From NCBI GenBank assembly GCA_016794365.1, contig JAEUKB010000077.1, positions 62,001 to 126,000 on the forward strand: 64,000 bases of DNA, given 5' to 3'. Each line of letters begins with the position of its first letter. Position 1 is the stretch's first letter. Position numbers and translations under genes: made by a program. Below, piece by piece: positions 34,561-42,578 of the stretch. The stretch comes from Myxococcales bacterium. Lineage in GTDB: Bacteria > Myxococcota_A > Polyangia > Palsa-1104 > JAEUJZ01. The notes below the pieces were generated by a model. The model was not told where the DNA came from. It made no database searches and worked only from the letters and a program-made list of their open reading frames with translations.

Positions 34561-36075
34561 CTATTGTCCGGTTCCTTTGCGCACCAAAATCGCACCATTT
34601 CCCGTCGATGGCTGATCGGCAATCACCAGATCGACGATGCCATCTTGATCGAGATCTCCAACGGCAACGCCCAAAGGTCGAACTGCTGACGGAAAGTCAA
34701 TGCGCTGCGACGATGAAAACGTGCCATCACCGCGACCACGAAACAGGCTCAGGTTTCCCGAAACGCCGGTAAGGTTTGTGACGATCGCATCCAAAAAACC
34801 GTCTCCGTCGAGATCATGCAGCGCAACTGCCGTCGGAATTCCGTCAGTATCGTAGCTTGCACTCGCATCGCTGAGCAGACCACTCGCTGCGCCGGTATGA
34901 ACGGTGAGCTTGCCCGTCGCGCCCAGATCGTTTGTGACGACGACATCGCCAAAGCCATCCCGGTTTACGTCGCCGCTCGCGAGCGCGTTGGGATTGACCT
35001 GCTGGGTCTTGGCTGTCCCGAGTGTAAACAGAGGCGCTGTCGTCTGTCCGCGATGAATCAGCACCGAGAGATTGCTGGCTCCCGACTGATTGATGCGATG
35101 TGCTGCGACGAGATCCAGCTTGCCATTGCCATCTACATCCGTCGCTGTTAGGGCAACCAATGTCGCTGCGCTCGTCGCGATGCCCGTTCCTGCTGCAAAC
35201 GCCGCCGTCTTGTTGCCCAGCAAAAGTCCCAGATTTCCCGTCGCTGCGCTACCGCTGTTGGCAACCAAAAGATCCAAGCTTCCGTCGCTGTTTGCATCCA
35301 GCGCAGCCAGCGATAGGGGCAAGCTTCCGCCCGCGCCCGTGCTGACGCTGTTGGCAATCGTGCCCAGACCGTCGCCCAGCAGGACTCCGACGGTGCCCGT
35401 TCCGGCGCTGGCGACCGCGACATCGAGGTTACTGTTTCCGTCGAGATCCGCGATCAGCATGCCGTACGGTGCGCTCCCGACGCTGCGACTGCTGGTGACG
35501 CTGAAGCTGCCGGTGCCTCTGTTTTTGTGAACCTGGACGGTGCTGCTCGTCTGAAACAGCGCCAAGATGTCGGGAAAGCCGTCTTTGTTCATGTCCGCGA
35601 CAGCGACGCTGCGTGGGCCTGCATCGGTGCCGCCAAGTGTCGTCGGTGTATCGAAGCTGAGCGTGCTTAAAAAGTAGCGAAAAGACTGACTCAGCGTCGA
35701 AGAAAGCCCGCTCGGATTGACGACGATGACATCGACCAGGCCGGGCTTTTGCCGACGCGATGGCGTGCTGCAAGTGATGCTGGTTCCGTCGGAGCTGACC
35801 TGAATGTTCGACGCGATGGTGTCGCCGATGCGCACGATCGCACCCGATAGAAAGCCGCTGCCGCGCAAGGTCAAGCTGGTGCCGCCCGCTGTTCCGCCGA
35901 GCGCTGGATTCAGGCTCGCGAGCGTGACCGTTTCGACGGTGTTTTGGTCCACAGCACTTTGATCGGTCGATCCGCCCATGTCCGTCGCTGTTTCGTCGCT
36001 GGACTTACAAGAGAGCAGAAGCGAAGCCAGCAGCGTCGCGATGACAGTCCGGCTGGCCAAGATGGATGTTCGCAT
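34561..36075 (-). CDS. FG-GAP/VCBS-repeat lipoprotein with IPT/TIG domain
   Basis: The ATG at 36075 is chosen because GGGGGA lies 8 nt upstream; it gives 504 residues and a clean lipobox, LLLSC, with Cys23. An IPT/TIG-like domain (about 45-130, NPALGGTAGGTSLTLRGSGF) comes first. Then about seven FG-GAP/VCBS repeats with the calcium-binding type DxDxDGxxD appear, such as DMNKDGFPDILA, DLDGNSNLDVAV, DANSDGSLDLLV and DLDQDGIVDLVI. They form a propeller like that of integrin alpha chains. A surface or adhesion role is inferred. Confidence 0.88.
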   Translation of the reverse strand: MRTSILASRTVIATLLASLLLSCKSSDETATDMGGSTDQSAVDQNTVETVTLASLNPALGGTAGGTSLTLRGSGFLSGAIVRIGDTIASNIQVSSDGTSITCSTPSRRQKPGLVDVIVVNPSGLSSTLSQSFRYFLSTLSFDTPTTLGGTDAGPRSVAVADMNKDGFPDILALFQTSSTVQVHKNRGTGSFSVTSSRSVGSAPYGMLIADLDGNSNLDVAVASAGTGTVGVLLGDGLGTIANSVSTGAGGSLPLSLAALDANSDGSLDLLVANSGSAATGNLGLLLGNKTAAFAAGTGIATSAATLVALTATDVDGNGKLDLVAAHRINQSGASNLSVLIHRGQTTAPLFTLGTAKTQQVNPNALASGDVNRDGFGDVVVTNDLGATGKLTVHTGAASGLLSDASASYDTDGIPTAVALHDLDGDGFLDAIVTNLTGVSGNLSLFRGRGDGTFSSSQRIDFPSAVRPLGVAVGDLDQDGIVDLVIADQPSTGNGAILVRKGTGQ

Positions 36076-36229
36076 GACTGATTCCCCCATATTCGACACG
36101 CGGGAGACTGCGTGCCGTACTCATCCATTGTTCTCGGCAAAACCGAGCGCAACAACGACCTGTGGGTGAATGTTTCCCATTGTTGATTTCCTGAAAAAAC
36201 CAGATTTGGGTAATATCTTCCCAATTTCG

Positions 36230-36258
36230 TTGACCTGAACATTTGATCTGTTTAGCCT
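36230..36258 (+). promoter_or_regulatory. Candidate imuA promoter
   Basis: TTGACC (36230-36235) and TAGCCT (36253-36258) are separated by 17 nt. The predicted transcription start, about 7 nt after the -10, falls on the imuA ATG at 36265. No Shine-Dalgarno sequence precedes the ATG, so a leaderless mRNA is likely. Confidence 0.5.
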
Positions 36259-36272
36259 GAACGCATGTTTAG
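36256..36272. promoter_or_regulatory. LexA-type SOS box overlapping the imuA start codon
   Basis: CCTGAACGCATGTTTAG fits every position of the Myxococcus xanthus LexA consensus I recall, read on the reverse strand (CTRHAMRYBYGTTCAGS). It covers the -10 and the ATG. A second copy of the same two half-sites (CCTGAAC at 36234 and TGTTTAG at 36249) lies directly upstream with an 8-nt instead of a 3-nt spacer. Confidence 0.65.
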
Positions 36273-37005
36273 CCATTTGGCGCGAATCGAGCGACCAGAG
36301 CGGACTCAGCAAATCGATGTGGTGAGCGACGAAGATCCGCTCGCGCAGAGGCAGGCAGCGATTGCTCAGCTTCGGCGCGCTTGTCGCAGTGACTTCGGTC
36401 GCGCTGCGGATCCGCCACTGCCGACGGGCTGTGAGGTCATCGATCAAGCGCTCCACGGTGGCTTGCCGCGCGGTCAGATGGTGGAAGTCGTTGGGAAAGT
36501 GGGTCGGTTGTCGCTGGCGCTGACGGTGCTGGCGCAGGCAACCCAGCGACGCGAGCTAGCGGTGATGATCGACGGAGCCGATGCGTTCGATCCGCGCAGT
36601 GCGGAAGCGCTTGGTATCGATCTGCGACGGCTGCTCTGGGTTCGGGTTAAAACTGGTAATGATGCACTGCGAGCGGCGGATATGGTCCTGTCCGCTGGTG
36701 GTATCTCGATGCTGGTGCTTTACCTGGTCGCGCAGGGCGATCCACAGCTGGCACTGCGAACGGCACTGTGGACCCGACTGGGACAGCGAACGCAGCGCGC
36801 GAAGGCTTCGGTGCTGATCTGTGCGGACAAGCCGCTCGCGCAGAGCTTTGCGGTGGCCACGCTGGGCTTTCACAACGATGGCGTGCGCTGGCAGGACGCG
36901 CCGGGCGGACGCGGACAGCTTTCTGAGCGGCTGGCTCGTATCGAGGTGATGCGCAGCCGTCTGGGCGCACCCGGTGACAGTCAGCCGTGGTGCCTTCGCA
37001 AGTAG
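36265..37005 (+). CDS. imuA: ImuA, RecA-like component of the mutasome
   Basis: The 246-residue protein matches the RecA-like/SulA-type ImuA family: PTGCEVIDQALHGGLPRGQMVEV near residue 54, then AVMIDGADAFDPRSAEALGID near residue 96 and LLWVRVKTGNDALRAADMVL. The Walker A loop is degenerate: VGKVGRLSLAL stands where a GxxxxGKT motif would be. This suggests weak or no ATP binding. It acts with ImuB and DnaE2 in damage tolerance. It lies 12 nt upstream of imuB. Confidence 0.87.
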   Translation: MFSHLARIERPERTQQIDVVSDEDPLAQRQAAIAQLRRACRSDFGRAADPPLPTGCEVIDQALHGGLPRGQMVEVVGKVGRLSLALTVLAQATQRRELAVMIDGADAFDPRSAEALGIDLRRLLWVRVKTGNDALRAADMVLSAGGISMLVLYLVAQGDPQLALRTALWTRLGQRTQRAKASVLICADKPLAQSFAVATLGFHNDGVRWQDAPGGRGQLSERLARIEVMRSRLGAPGDSQPWCLRK

Positions 37006-37017
37006 GAGGTCGAAGCC

Positions 37018-38505
37018 ATGTCTCTGACCTGCGAGCGAGTGGCGTGTCTATGGATTCCTTCGTGGTCGCTTCAGGCGCTGCTGCGTGCCCGGCCTGAGCT
37101 GCGCGCACAAAAAGTGGTGGTCAGCGACGGACTTTTGCCCAGCTCGCTTTTGCTTGGGGCGACGCTGCCGCTGCGTCAGCTTGGGGTGCGCGTCGGTCAG
37201 ACGGTGGCGCAGGCGCGAAACCTGTGCGCAGAGCTACAGGTTCACGTACTCAGCGACGCCAATCGACAAGCGGCCAAGGATGCGCTGTACGACGTGGCGT
37301 CGGCGTTTTCCCCGGTGATCGAGTGTGGCGATGGCTTCGTGCTGCTCGGGGTGGGCGATCTGGCGAAGCTGTTTCCCGACGAAGAGACGCTGGGCAAAGC
37401 GCTGCTGGTTCAGGCAGAGTCGGTGCGGCTCCACGGTCGCGTCGCGATTGCCAGCTACAAAGAGACGGCGAAGCTGATCGCCAAAGCGCGCGCTGACGTG
37501 ACGGTGATCCGTCGCGGCGATGAAAAGCTGTATCTGCGGGCGCTGCCGCTGTCGGTGCTGCCGCTGTCGGCGTCGCAGGCGCTGTTGCTGTCGCGCTTTG
37601 GGCTGCGCACGCTCGGCGACTTGATGGCGCTGCCACGGACCAAGCTGCCGACGAGACTTGGCAAAGAAGGTCTGCGGCTGCATCGCTTGGCGTCGGGGGA
37701 AGATGACTCACCGATCCAGCCGACGACGCCGCCCGTCGAAGTCTGTGAGTCGCTGGATCTCGACGAGCCGGAACAAAACCTAGAGCCGCTGCTGTTTCTG
37801 CTGCGCGGCCTGGTCGATCGCATGATGGCGCGGCTGCGCGCGATGAGCCTGGCCTGCGGGGACTTTGTCGTCGAGCTGCTCGAAAAACCGCACGGTATCC
37901 GGCGCGTGGAAGTCAAGGTGGCCACTCCGACGCGGGAAGTGGCGACGCTGACGGAGCTTCTGCGGCTGTCTTTGCAAGCGCATCCGCCCGAGACAGAAGT
38001 GCGCGGCCTGCTGGTGCGGACGATGGCGCAGCGTCCCAGACCGCTTCAGCTCGGGCTGTTCGACGGGGAACAGATCCTGCCCGAGCGACTGATGACGCTC
38101 ATCGGACGGCTACAAGCGCTGTGTGGCGACGGAAAAGTCGGGCAAGCGGTGGCGGCAGACTCGCACCTGCCGGGGCTGTGTGATGTGGTTCCTCTCAATC
38201 CTCCGACGAAGCGTGATGACGACACAGGTCCGCCGCTTTCTCCATCGCCCAGGCTGGCGCTGCATATGCTTCGGCCCCCGCGTGCAGCGACGGTACGAGT
38301 GAACGGTTCCCGGCTGCTTCATCTGCACAGCGACGGACTGAGTGGTCCAGTGCTGCGCTCTGGCGGGCCCTATCGCATTCGCGGCAGCGTCGGAAATGAA
38401 GGTCTACGCGACTACTACGATGTCGAGCTGCCCGGCGGAGAAGCGCTGCGACTGTTCTTTGATCGCGACGAGGGCAACTGGTTTCTCGACGCGCGCTACG
38501 ACTGA
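37018..38505 (+). CDS. imuB: ImuB, catalytically inactive Y-family polymerase homologue
   Basis: The 495-residue protein has the UmuC/DinB-like fold (little-finger region about 240-330), but the DxDxFYAxVE active site is missing: the N-terminus reads CERVACLWIPSWSLQ. This is the hallmark of ImuB, the hub that links DnaE2 and the beta clamp. A beta-clamp motif, LQLGLFDG, lies near residue 343. The C-terminal 60 residues (RDYYDVELPGGEALRLFFD) match the ImuB end. AGGAGG precedes the ATG. Confidence 0.9.
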   Translation: MSLTCERVACLWIPSWSLQALLRARPELRAQKVVVSDGLLPSSLLLGATLPLRQLGVRVGQTVAQARNLCAELQVHVLSDANRQAAKDALYDVASAFSPVIECGDGFVLLGVGDLAKLFPDEETLGKALLVQAESVRLHGRVAIASYKETAKLIAKARADVTVIRRGDEKLYLRALPLSVLPLSASQALLLSRFGLRTLGDLMALPRTKLPTRLGKEGLRLHRLASGEDDSPIQPTTPPVEVCESLDLDEPEQNLEPLLFLLRGLVDRMMARLRAMSLACGDFVVELLEKPHGIRRVEVKVATPTREVATLTELLRLSLQAHPPETEVRGLLVRTMAQRPRPLQLGLFDGEQILPERLMTLIGRLQALCGDGKVGQAVAADSHLPGLCDVVPLNPPTKRDDDTGPPLSPSPRLALHMLRPPRAATVRVNGSRLLHLHSDGLSGPVLRSGGPYRIRGSVGNEGLRDYYDVELPGGEALRLFFDRDEGNWFLDARYD

Positions 38506-38538
38506 AAAGGTGCCCCAAAAGGTGCCCGAAGAAGGTGA

Positions 38539-41500
38539 ATGATGAGCAGAGCGTCCCGATACGTCGAGCTTCGCTGCAAGAGCTGGTTTTCGTTTTTGCA
38601 GAGCACCGTCGATCCCGAAGATCTGGTGACGGCGGCTGTCTCGGCGGGCTATTCGGCGCTGGGACTTGCTGACAGTGGCAATGTCTCGGGGCTGCCGCGC
38701 TTTCACAAGGCGGCGCAGCAGGCGGGTCTTTCGCCCATCTTGGGCGGCGAAGTGCTCGTCGATGGCGCGCCGCTGACGCTGTACTGTGAGTCGGCGCAAG
38801 GCTATCGCAACCTGTGTCGGCTGATCACGACGCAGCACAGCACCGAGCGAGGTGGTCGCGGTCTGACGCTGTTCGATCTGGAATCGCATCACGACGGGCT
38901 GATTGCGCTGACCGGCGGTGGCGAAGGCAAGATCGGTGGGCTGATCGACGCCGGAGAGCTGGACGCAGCGGCGCGCAAGCTGGATGTGCTGACGGGGATT
39001 TTTTCGCCGCGCAACCTGTACGTCGAGCTTCAGCTTCACTTCGACGAGCAGCAAGATCGTCGCAACGCGGTCTTGCAGGCGCTCGCGTCGGAAAAGCGCT
39101 TGCCTCTGCTCCTGACCAACGACGTACGGATGATCGGTCGCGACGAGCTGCTCCTGTTGGATGCGCTGACCTGTATTCGCGAAAAAGTGCAGCTCGCAGC
39201 GGCGGGACGACGGCTTCACAAAAACGGCGAGCGCTTCCTCAAGCCGGTGTCCGAGATGCTCGACTTGCTGCCCGATCTGCCCGATGCCATCGAGCGCACC
39301 GTCGAGATGGCCGAGCGCTGTCGCTTTTCCTTTGCCGAGCTGGGCTATCGCTTTCCGCAGTATCCGCTTCCGCACGGCGAGTCGCAGGATGAGTTTCTGC
39401 GCGCCACCGTGTTCGACGCCGCTCAGGATCGCTTTCGGCCCTACGATCAGCGCGCCAAAGCGCAGCTTGAGCGAGAGCTGGGACTTGTCTGCAAGCTCGG
39501 ACTGAGTGGCTACTTTCTGATAGTCTGGGATCTGATCGAGTTTTGTAAAAGTCGCGGAATCCTGGTGCAAGGCCGAGGCAGCGCGGCAAACTCTGCGGTC
39601 TGTTATGCGCTGGGAATCACGGCTTGTGATCCGCTCAAGATGGATCTGCTGTTCGAGCGCTTTCTGTCCGAAGAGCGCGGTGAATGGCCCGATATTGATC
39701 TGGACTTGCCGTCGGGAAGTCGCCGTGAAGAGGTGATTCAGTATCTGTATCGCAAGTACGGACCGGCGGGCTGTGGACTGACCGCGACGTTTACCACCTA
39801 TCGCGCGCGCAGTGCGGTGCGGGATCTTGGCAAGATATTAGGACTTTCAGATGACTCTATTTCGCAGCTGGCCAAGCGAGTCAGTCGCTTTGGCGACGAG
39901 ATGGGTGCCTATGGTTCAGGGATTCCTGATGCGCCAACCCCGTTTGTAGAGCACGTTCGCGGCATCGGACTGGACCCCGAAGAGCGAAGTGTGAGCCAGC
40001 TCATCAAGCTCTACGAAGACATTTCCGACATTCCGCGTCACATCGGACAGCATCCCGGCGGAATGATCATTGCTGCCGGTCGCCTCGACGAGCTGGTTCC
40101 GATTCAGCCTGCTGCGATGCCCGGTCGCGCGATCATTCAGTGGGACAAAGACGACTGCGCGGATCTGGGAATCGTTAAGATCGATCTGCTCGGGTTGGGA
40201 ATGATGGCGGTGCTGGAAGATGCGACCAAAATGGTGCCGTTTCACGACGGACAGCCGTTTGATATGGCCGCACTTCCCAGAGACGATCAAGCGGTCTATC
40301 AGATGATCGCACGCGCCGATACGGTCGGTGTCTTTCAGGTCGAAAGTCGCGCACAGATGTCTTCGCTGCCGCGTACGCAGCCGCGCAAGTTCTATGACTT
40401 GGTGGTGCAAGTGGGTCTGATTCGGCCCGGTCCCATCGTCGGAAAGATGGTTCATCCGTATCTCAAGCGCTGCACCGGAGAAGAGCCGGTTTCCTATCCG
40501 CATCCTTCGCTTGAACCGATCTTGGAACGCACGCTGGGAATCCCGCTGTTTCAAGAACAAGTGATGAAGATGGCGATGGTTGCAGCGGGCTTTACAGGGG
40601 GTCTGGCTGATCAGTTGCGGCGAGCCATGGACAGCAAGCATGGCAATCGAAAGATGCGTGCTCTCGTCGATAAGCTGCGCGTAGGAATGCAGCAAAAAGG
40701 GATTCCCAAAGAGTCCGCTGATCAGATCGAGAAAGCGATCACCGCGTTTGCGCAGTACGGATTTCCAGAGTCCCATGCGATCAGCTTTGCGTGGCTTACG
40801 TACGCGAGCGCATACTTGAAAGTGCATCATCCTGGTGTGTTTTATACTGCGCTCCTCAATGCGTGGCCGATGGGATTTTATCATCCATCGACGGTGATTC
40901 GCGATGCGCAGCGGCAAGGAGTGATCATTCGTCCGATCGATGTCTGTACTTCGCAGTGGTCTTGTTCGATTGAACACAGTGCGGATCGCGAGGTCGGATA
41001 CTGGACTGCGGATGCTCCTGACAACGTGATTCCGTTTGATCGATCGCCTTGGCATGCGGCCCCTTACGGAGTGAAGACACCTCCTGTTTCCAAGGTGATT
41101 CGGCTGGGCTTGCGCTATGTCAATGGACTGCGCCGTTCGTCGGTGGATGCGATTCTGTCAGCGCGAACAGAGCGTCCCTTTTCCGACATTCCGGATCTGA
41201 TGAATCGCTGCCGAGGTGTAACCCAAGAAGAGCTGACACAGCTTGCAGAGCTGGGTGCGCTCGCATCCCTTCAGCGCAAAGACTGTCGTCGCGATGCGAT
41301 GTGGCAAGTCAGCAAGTGGCAGCGTCATAGCTCGCTCGATCTGACCGAGTCCGAGCAGGATGATCCGTCGCCGCTGCGTGAAATGTCCCAGCTTGAAGAG
41401 CTGCAAGCAGACATGCAAGGAAGTGGGGTCAGTACAGGTCCACATCCGCTCTCTTTGGTTCGTCCTGCGCTGCGTTCCTATGGTGCGGCGCTGATTGCAG

Positions 41501-41829
41501 AGCTGGGCTCGCGTGCGCATCGCAGCGCGGCGCGGGTGGCCGGATTCTGCATCATTCGTCAGCGTCCACCGACGGCAAAAGGCTTTATGTTCCTGACGCT
41601 GGAAGATGAATCAGGACTGCTCAACGTGGTGGTGAGTCCGCAGCTCTTGGCCGCGCAGCGCGCAGTGATCTACGCAACGCGCAGCCTGGTGTTAGATGGT
41701 GTGATCGAAAAGCAAAACGGTGTGGTGCAGCTTCGCGCCGAGCGAATCCTTTCCTTAGAAAAAGTCTTGGAGGTGGTGGGAACGGACTCGCTCGTACGTA
41801 CGGACAGCGACGGAAATCGCTACGGATAA
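38539..41829 (+). CDS. dnaE2: Error-prone DNA polymerase III alpha-like subunit DnaE2 (ImuC)
   Basis: It is the translesion polymerase of the cassette, 1096 residues long. The PHP domain is degenerate at the N-terminus: LRCKSWFSFL and LADSG stand where HxH and DH metal ligands would be. Polymerase motifs are GRGSAANSAVCYALGIT, GEWPDIDLDLPSG (catalytic Asp pair), TFTTYRARSAVRDLGKILGL and GIPLFQEQVMKMAM. The C-terminus has an OB-fold (about 990-1080, RVAGFCIIRQRPPTAKGFMFLTLE). The frame starts with two ATG codons (38539, 38542) after AAGGTG. It is convergent with the next gene. Confidence 0.93.
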   Translation: MMSRASRYVELRCKSWFSFLQSTVDPEDLVTAAVSAGYSALGLADSGNVSGLPRFHKAAQQAGLSPILGGEVLVDGAPLTLYCESAQGYRNLCRLITTQHSTERGGRGLTLFDLESHHDGLIALTGGGEGKIGGLIDAGELDAAARKLDVLTGIFSPRNLYVELQLHFDEQQDRRNAVLQALASEKRLPLLLTNDVRMIGRDELLLLDALTCIREKVQLAAAGRRLHKNGERFLKPVSEMLDLLPDLPDAIERTVEMAERCRFSFAELGYRFPQYPLPHGESQDEFLRATVFDAAQDRFRPYDQRAKAQLERELGLVCKLGLSGYFLIVWDLIEFCKSRGILVQGRGSAANSAVCYALGITACDPLKMDLLFERFLSEERGEWPDIDLDLPSGSRREEVIQYLYRKYGPAGCGLTATFTTYRARSAVRDLGKILGLSDDSISQLAKRVSRFGDEMGAYGSGIPDAPTPFVEHVRGIGLDPEERSVSQLIKLYEDISDIPRHIGQHPGGMIIAAGRLDELVPIQPAAMPGRAIIQWDKDDCADLGIVKIDLLGLGMMAVLEDATKMVPFHDGQPFDMAALPRDDQAVYQMIARADTVGVFQVESRAQMSSLPRTQPRKFYDLVVQVGLIRPGPIVGKMVHPYLKRCTGEEPVSYPHPSLEPILERTLGIPLFQEQVMKMAMVAAGFTGGLADQLRRAMDSKHGNRKMRALVDKLRVGMQQKGIPKESADQIEKAITAFAQYGFPESHAISFAWLTYASAYLKVHHPGVFYTALLNAWPMGFYHPSTVIRDAQRQGVIIRPIDVCTSQWSCSIEHSADREVGYWTADAPDNVIPFDRSPWHAAPYGVKTPPVSKVIRLGLRYVNGLRRSSVDAILSARTERPFSDIPDLMNRCRGVTQEELTQLAELGALASLQRKDCRRDAMWQVSKWQRHSSLDLTESEQDDPSPLREMSQLEELQADMQGSGVSTGPHPLSLVRPALRSYGAALIAELGSRAHRSAARVAGFCIIRQRPPTAKGFMFLTLEDESGLLNVVVSPQLLAAQRAVIYATRSLVLDGVIEKQNGVVQLRAERILSLEKVLEVVGTDSLVRTDSDGNRYG

Positions 41830-41837
41830 AGGATCAG

Positions 41838-42515
41838 CTACGCCGCGCTGTGCTGCTTCAGAAACGCGATCGTGCGATCCCACGCAAGCTGGGCCGACTC
41901 TTCATGATAGGCGTGCGGATCGTGCTTGCGCATGAAGGCGTGGCCCCCTGCGTAGAAGTGACAGGTAAAGGACACTCCGGCTGCTTGGGCTTGCTCGACC
42001 GCTGCACTGACCTTGTCCACAGCGACGAACGGATCGACCTGAGCATAGTGTCCCAAGATCGGCGCGCGCACCCCGGAAAAGTCCAGGTACTTCGCCATCG
42101 GGAGACCGTAGAACGGAACCGCCGCGCGAATTCCTTCGATGTGACAGACTGCCGCGAGCGTCATTGCTCCACCGAGACAGAATCCAGTGATCGCGACCGA
42201 TCCGTTACAGCGTGGATCGTTCTTTAGGAATCCCACCGCTTCCTTCATCGTCACGATCGCTTGATCGGTCTTCATCTGCGTGATGAGCTGCATCGCTTCA
42301 CCCGCATCCGCCGTGGACTTTCCTTCAAACAGATCGATCGCCAGGGCCAAAAATCCTTCGCTGGCGAAGCGCTCTGCGATGCGTCGCATGTCGTCGTTGA
42401 GTCCCCACCACTCGTGACAGATGATGATCGCGGGATGTGGTCCGTCGCTGCTGGGTACTGCGATGGAAGCCATGGTGGGACCGTTCGGAGTCGAGATGAG
42501 GACGGTTTGAATCAT
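41838..42515 (-). CDS. Dienelactone hydrolase family protein
   Basis: The 225-residue alpha/beta hydrolase has the family marks: PAIIICHEWWGLNDD near residue 28, a Cys nucleophile in GFCLGGAM near residue 114, Asp in HYAQVDPFV and His in YAGGHAFM near residue 195. Dienelactone hydrolases open lactone rings in catechol pathways, but many such bacterial proteins have unknown substrates. The gene stands alone, 8 nt downstream of the dnaE2 end in convergent orientation. Confidence 0.9.
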   Translation of the reverse strand: MIQTVLISTPNGPTMASIAVPSSDGPHPAIIICHEWWGLNDDMRRIAERFASEGFLALAIDLFEGKSTADAGEAMQLITQMKTDQAIVTMKEAVGFLKNDPRCNGSVAITGFCLGGAMTLAAVCHIEGIRAAVPFYGLPMAKYLDFSGVRAPILGHYAQVDPFVAVDKVSAAVEQAQAAGVSFTCHFYAGGHAFMRKHDPHAYHEESAQLAWDRTIAFLKQHSAA

Positions 42516-42578
42516 GGAACTGGCACTCCTTTGGGTGTCTGTTTGTGCAAGCGGAAGCGGGCTCTTAGCGAACAGGAA

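Noticed and set aside
33330..34622. A 430-codon open frame opposite the large membrane protein
   Set aside because: It is the shadow of membrane-helix codons and reads as a Gln/Arg-rich sequence.
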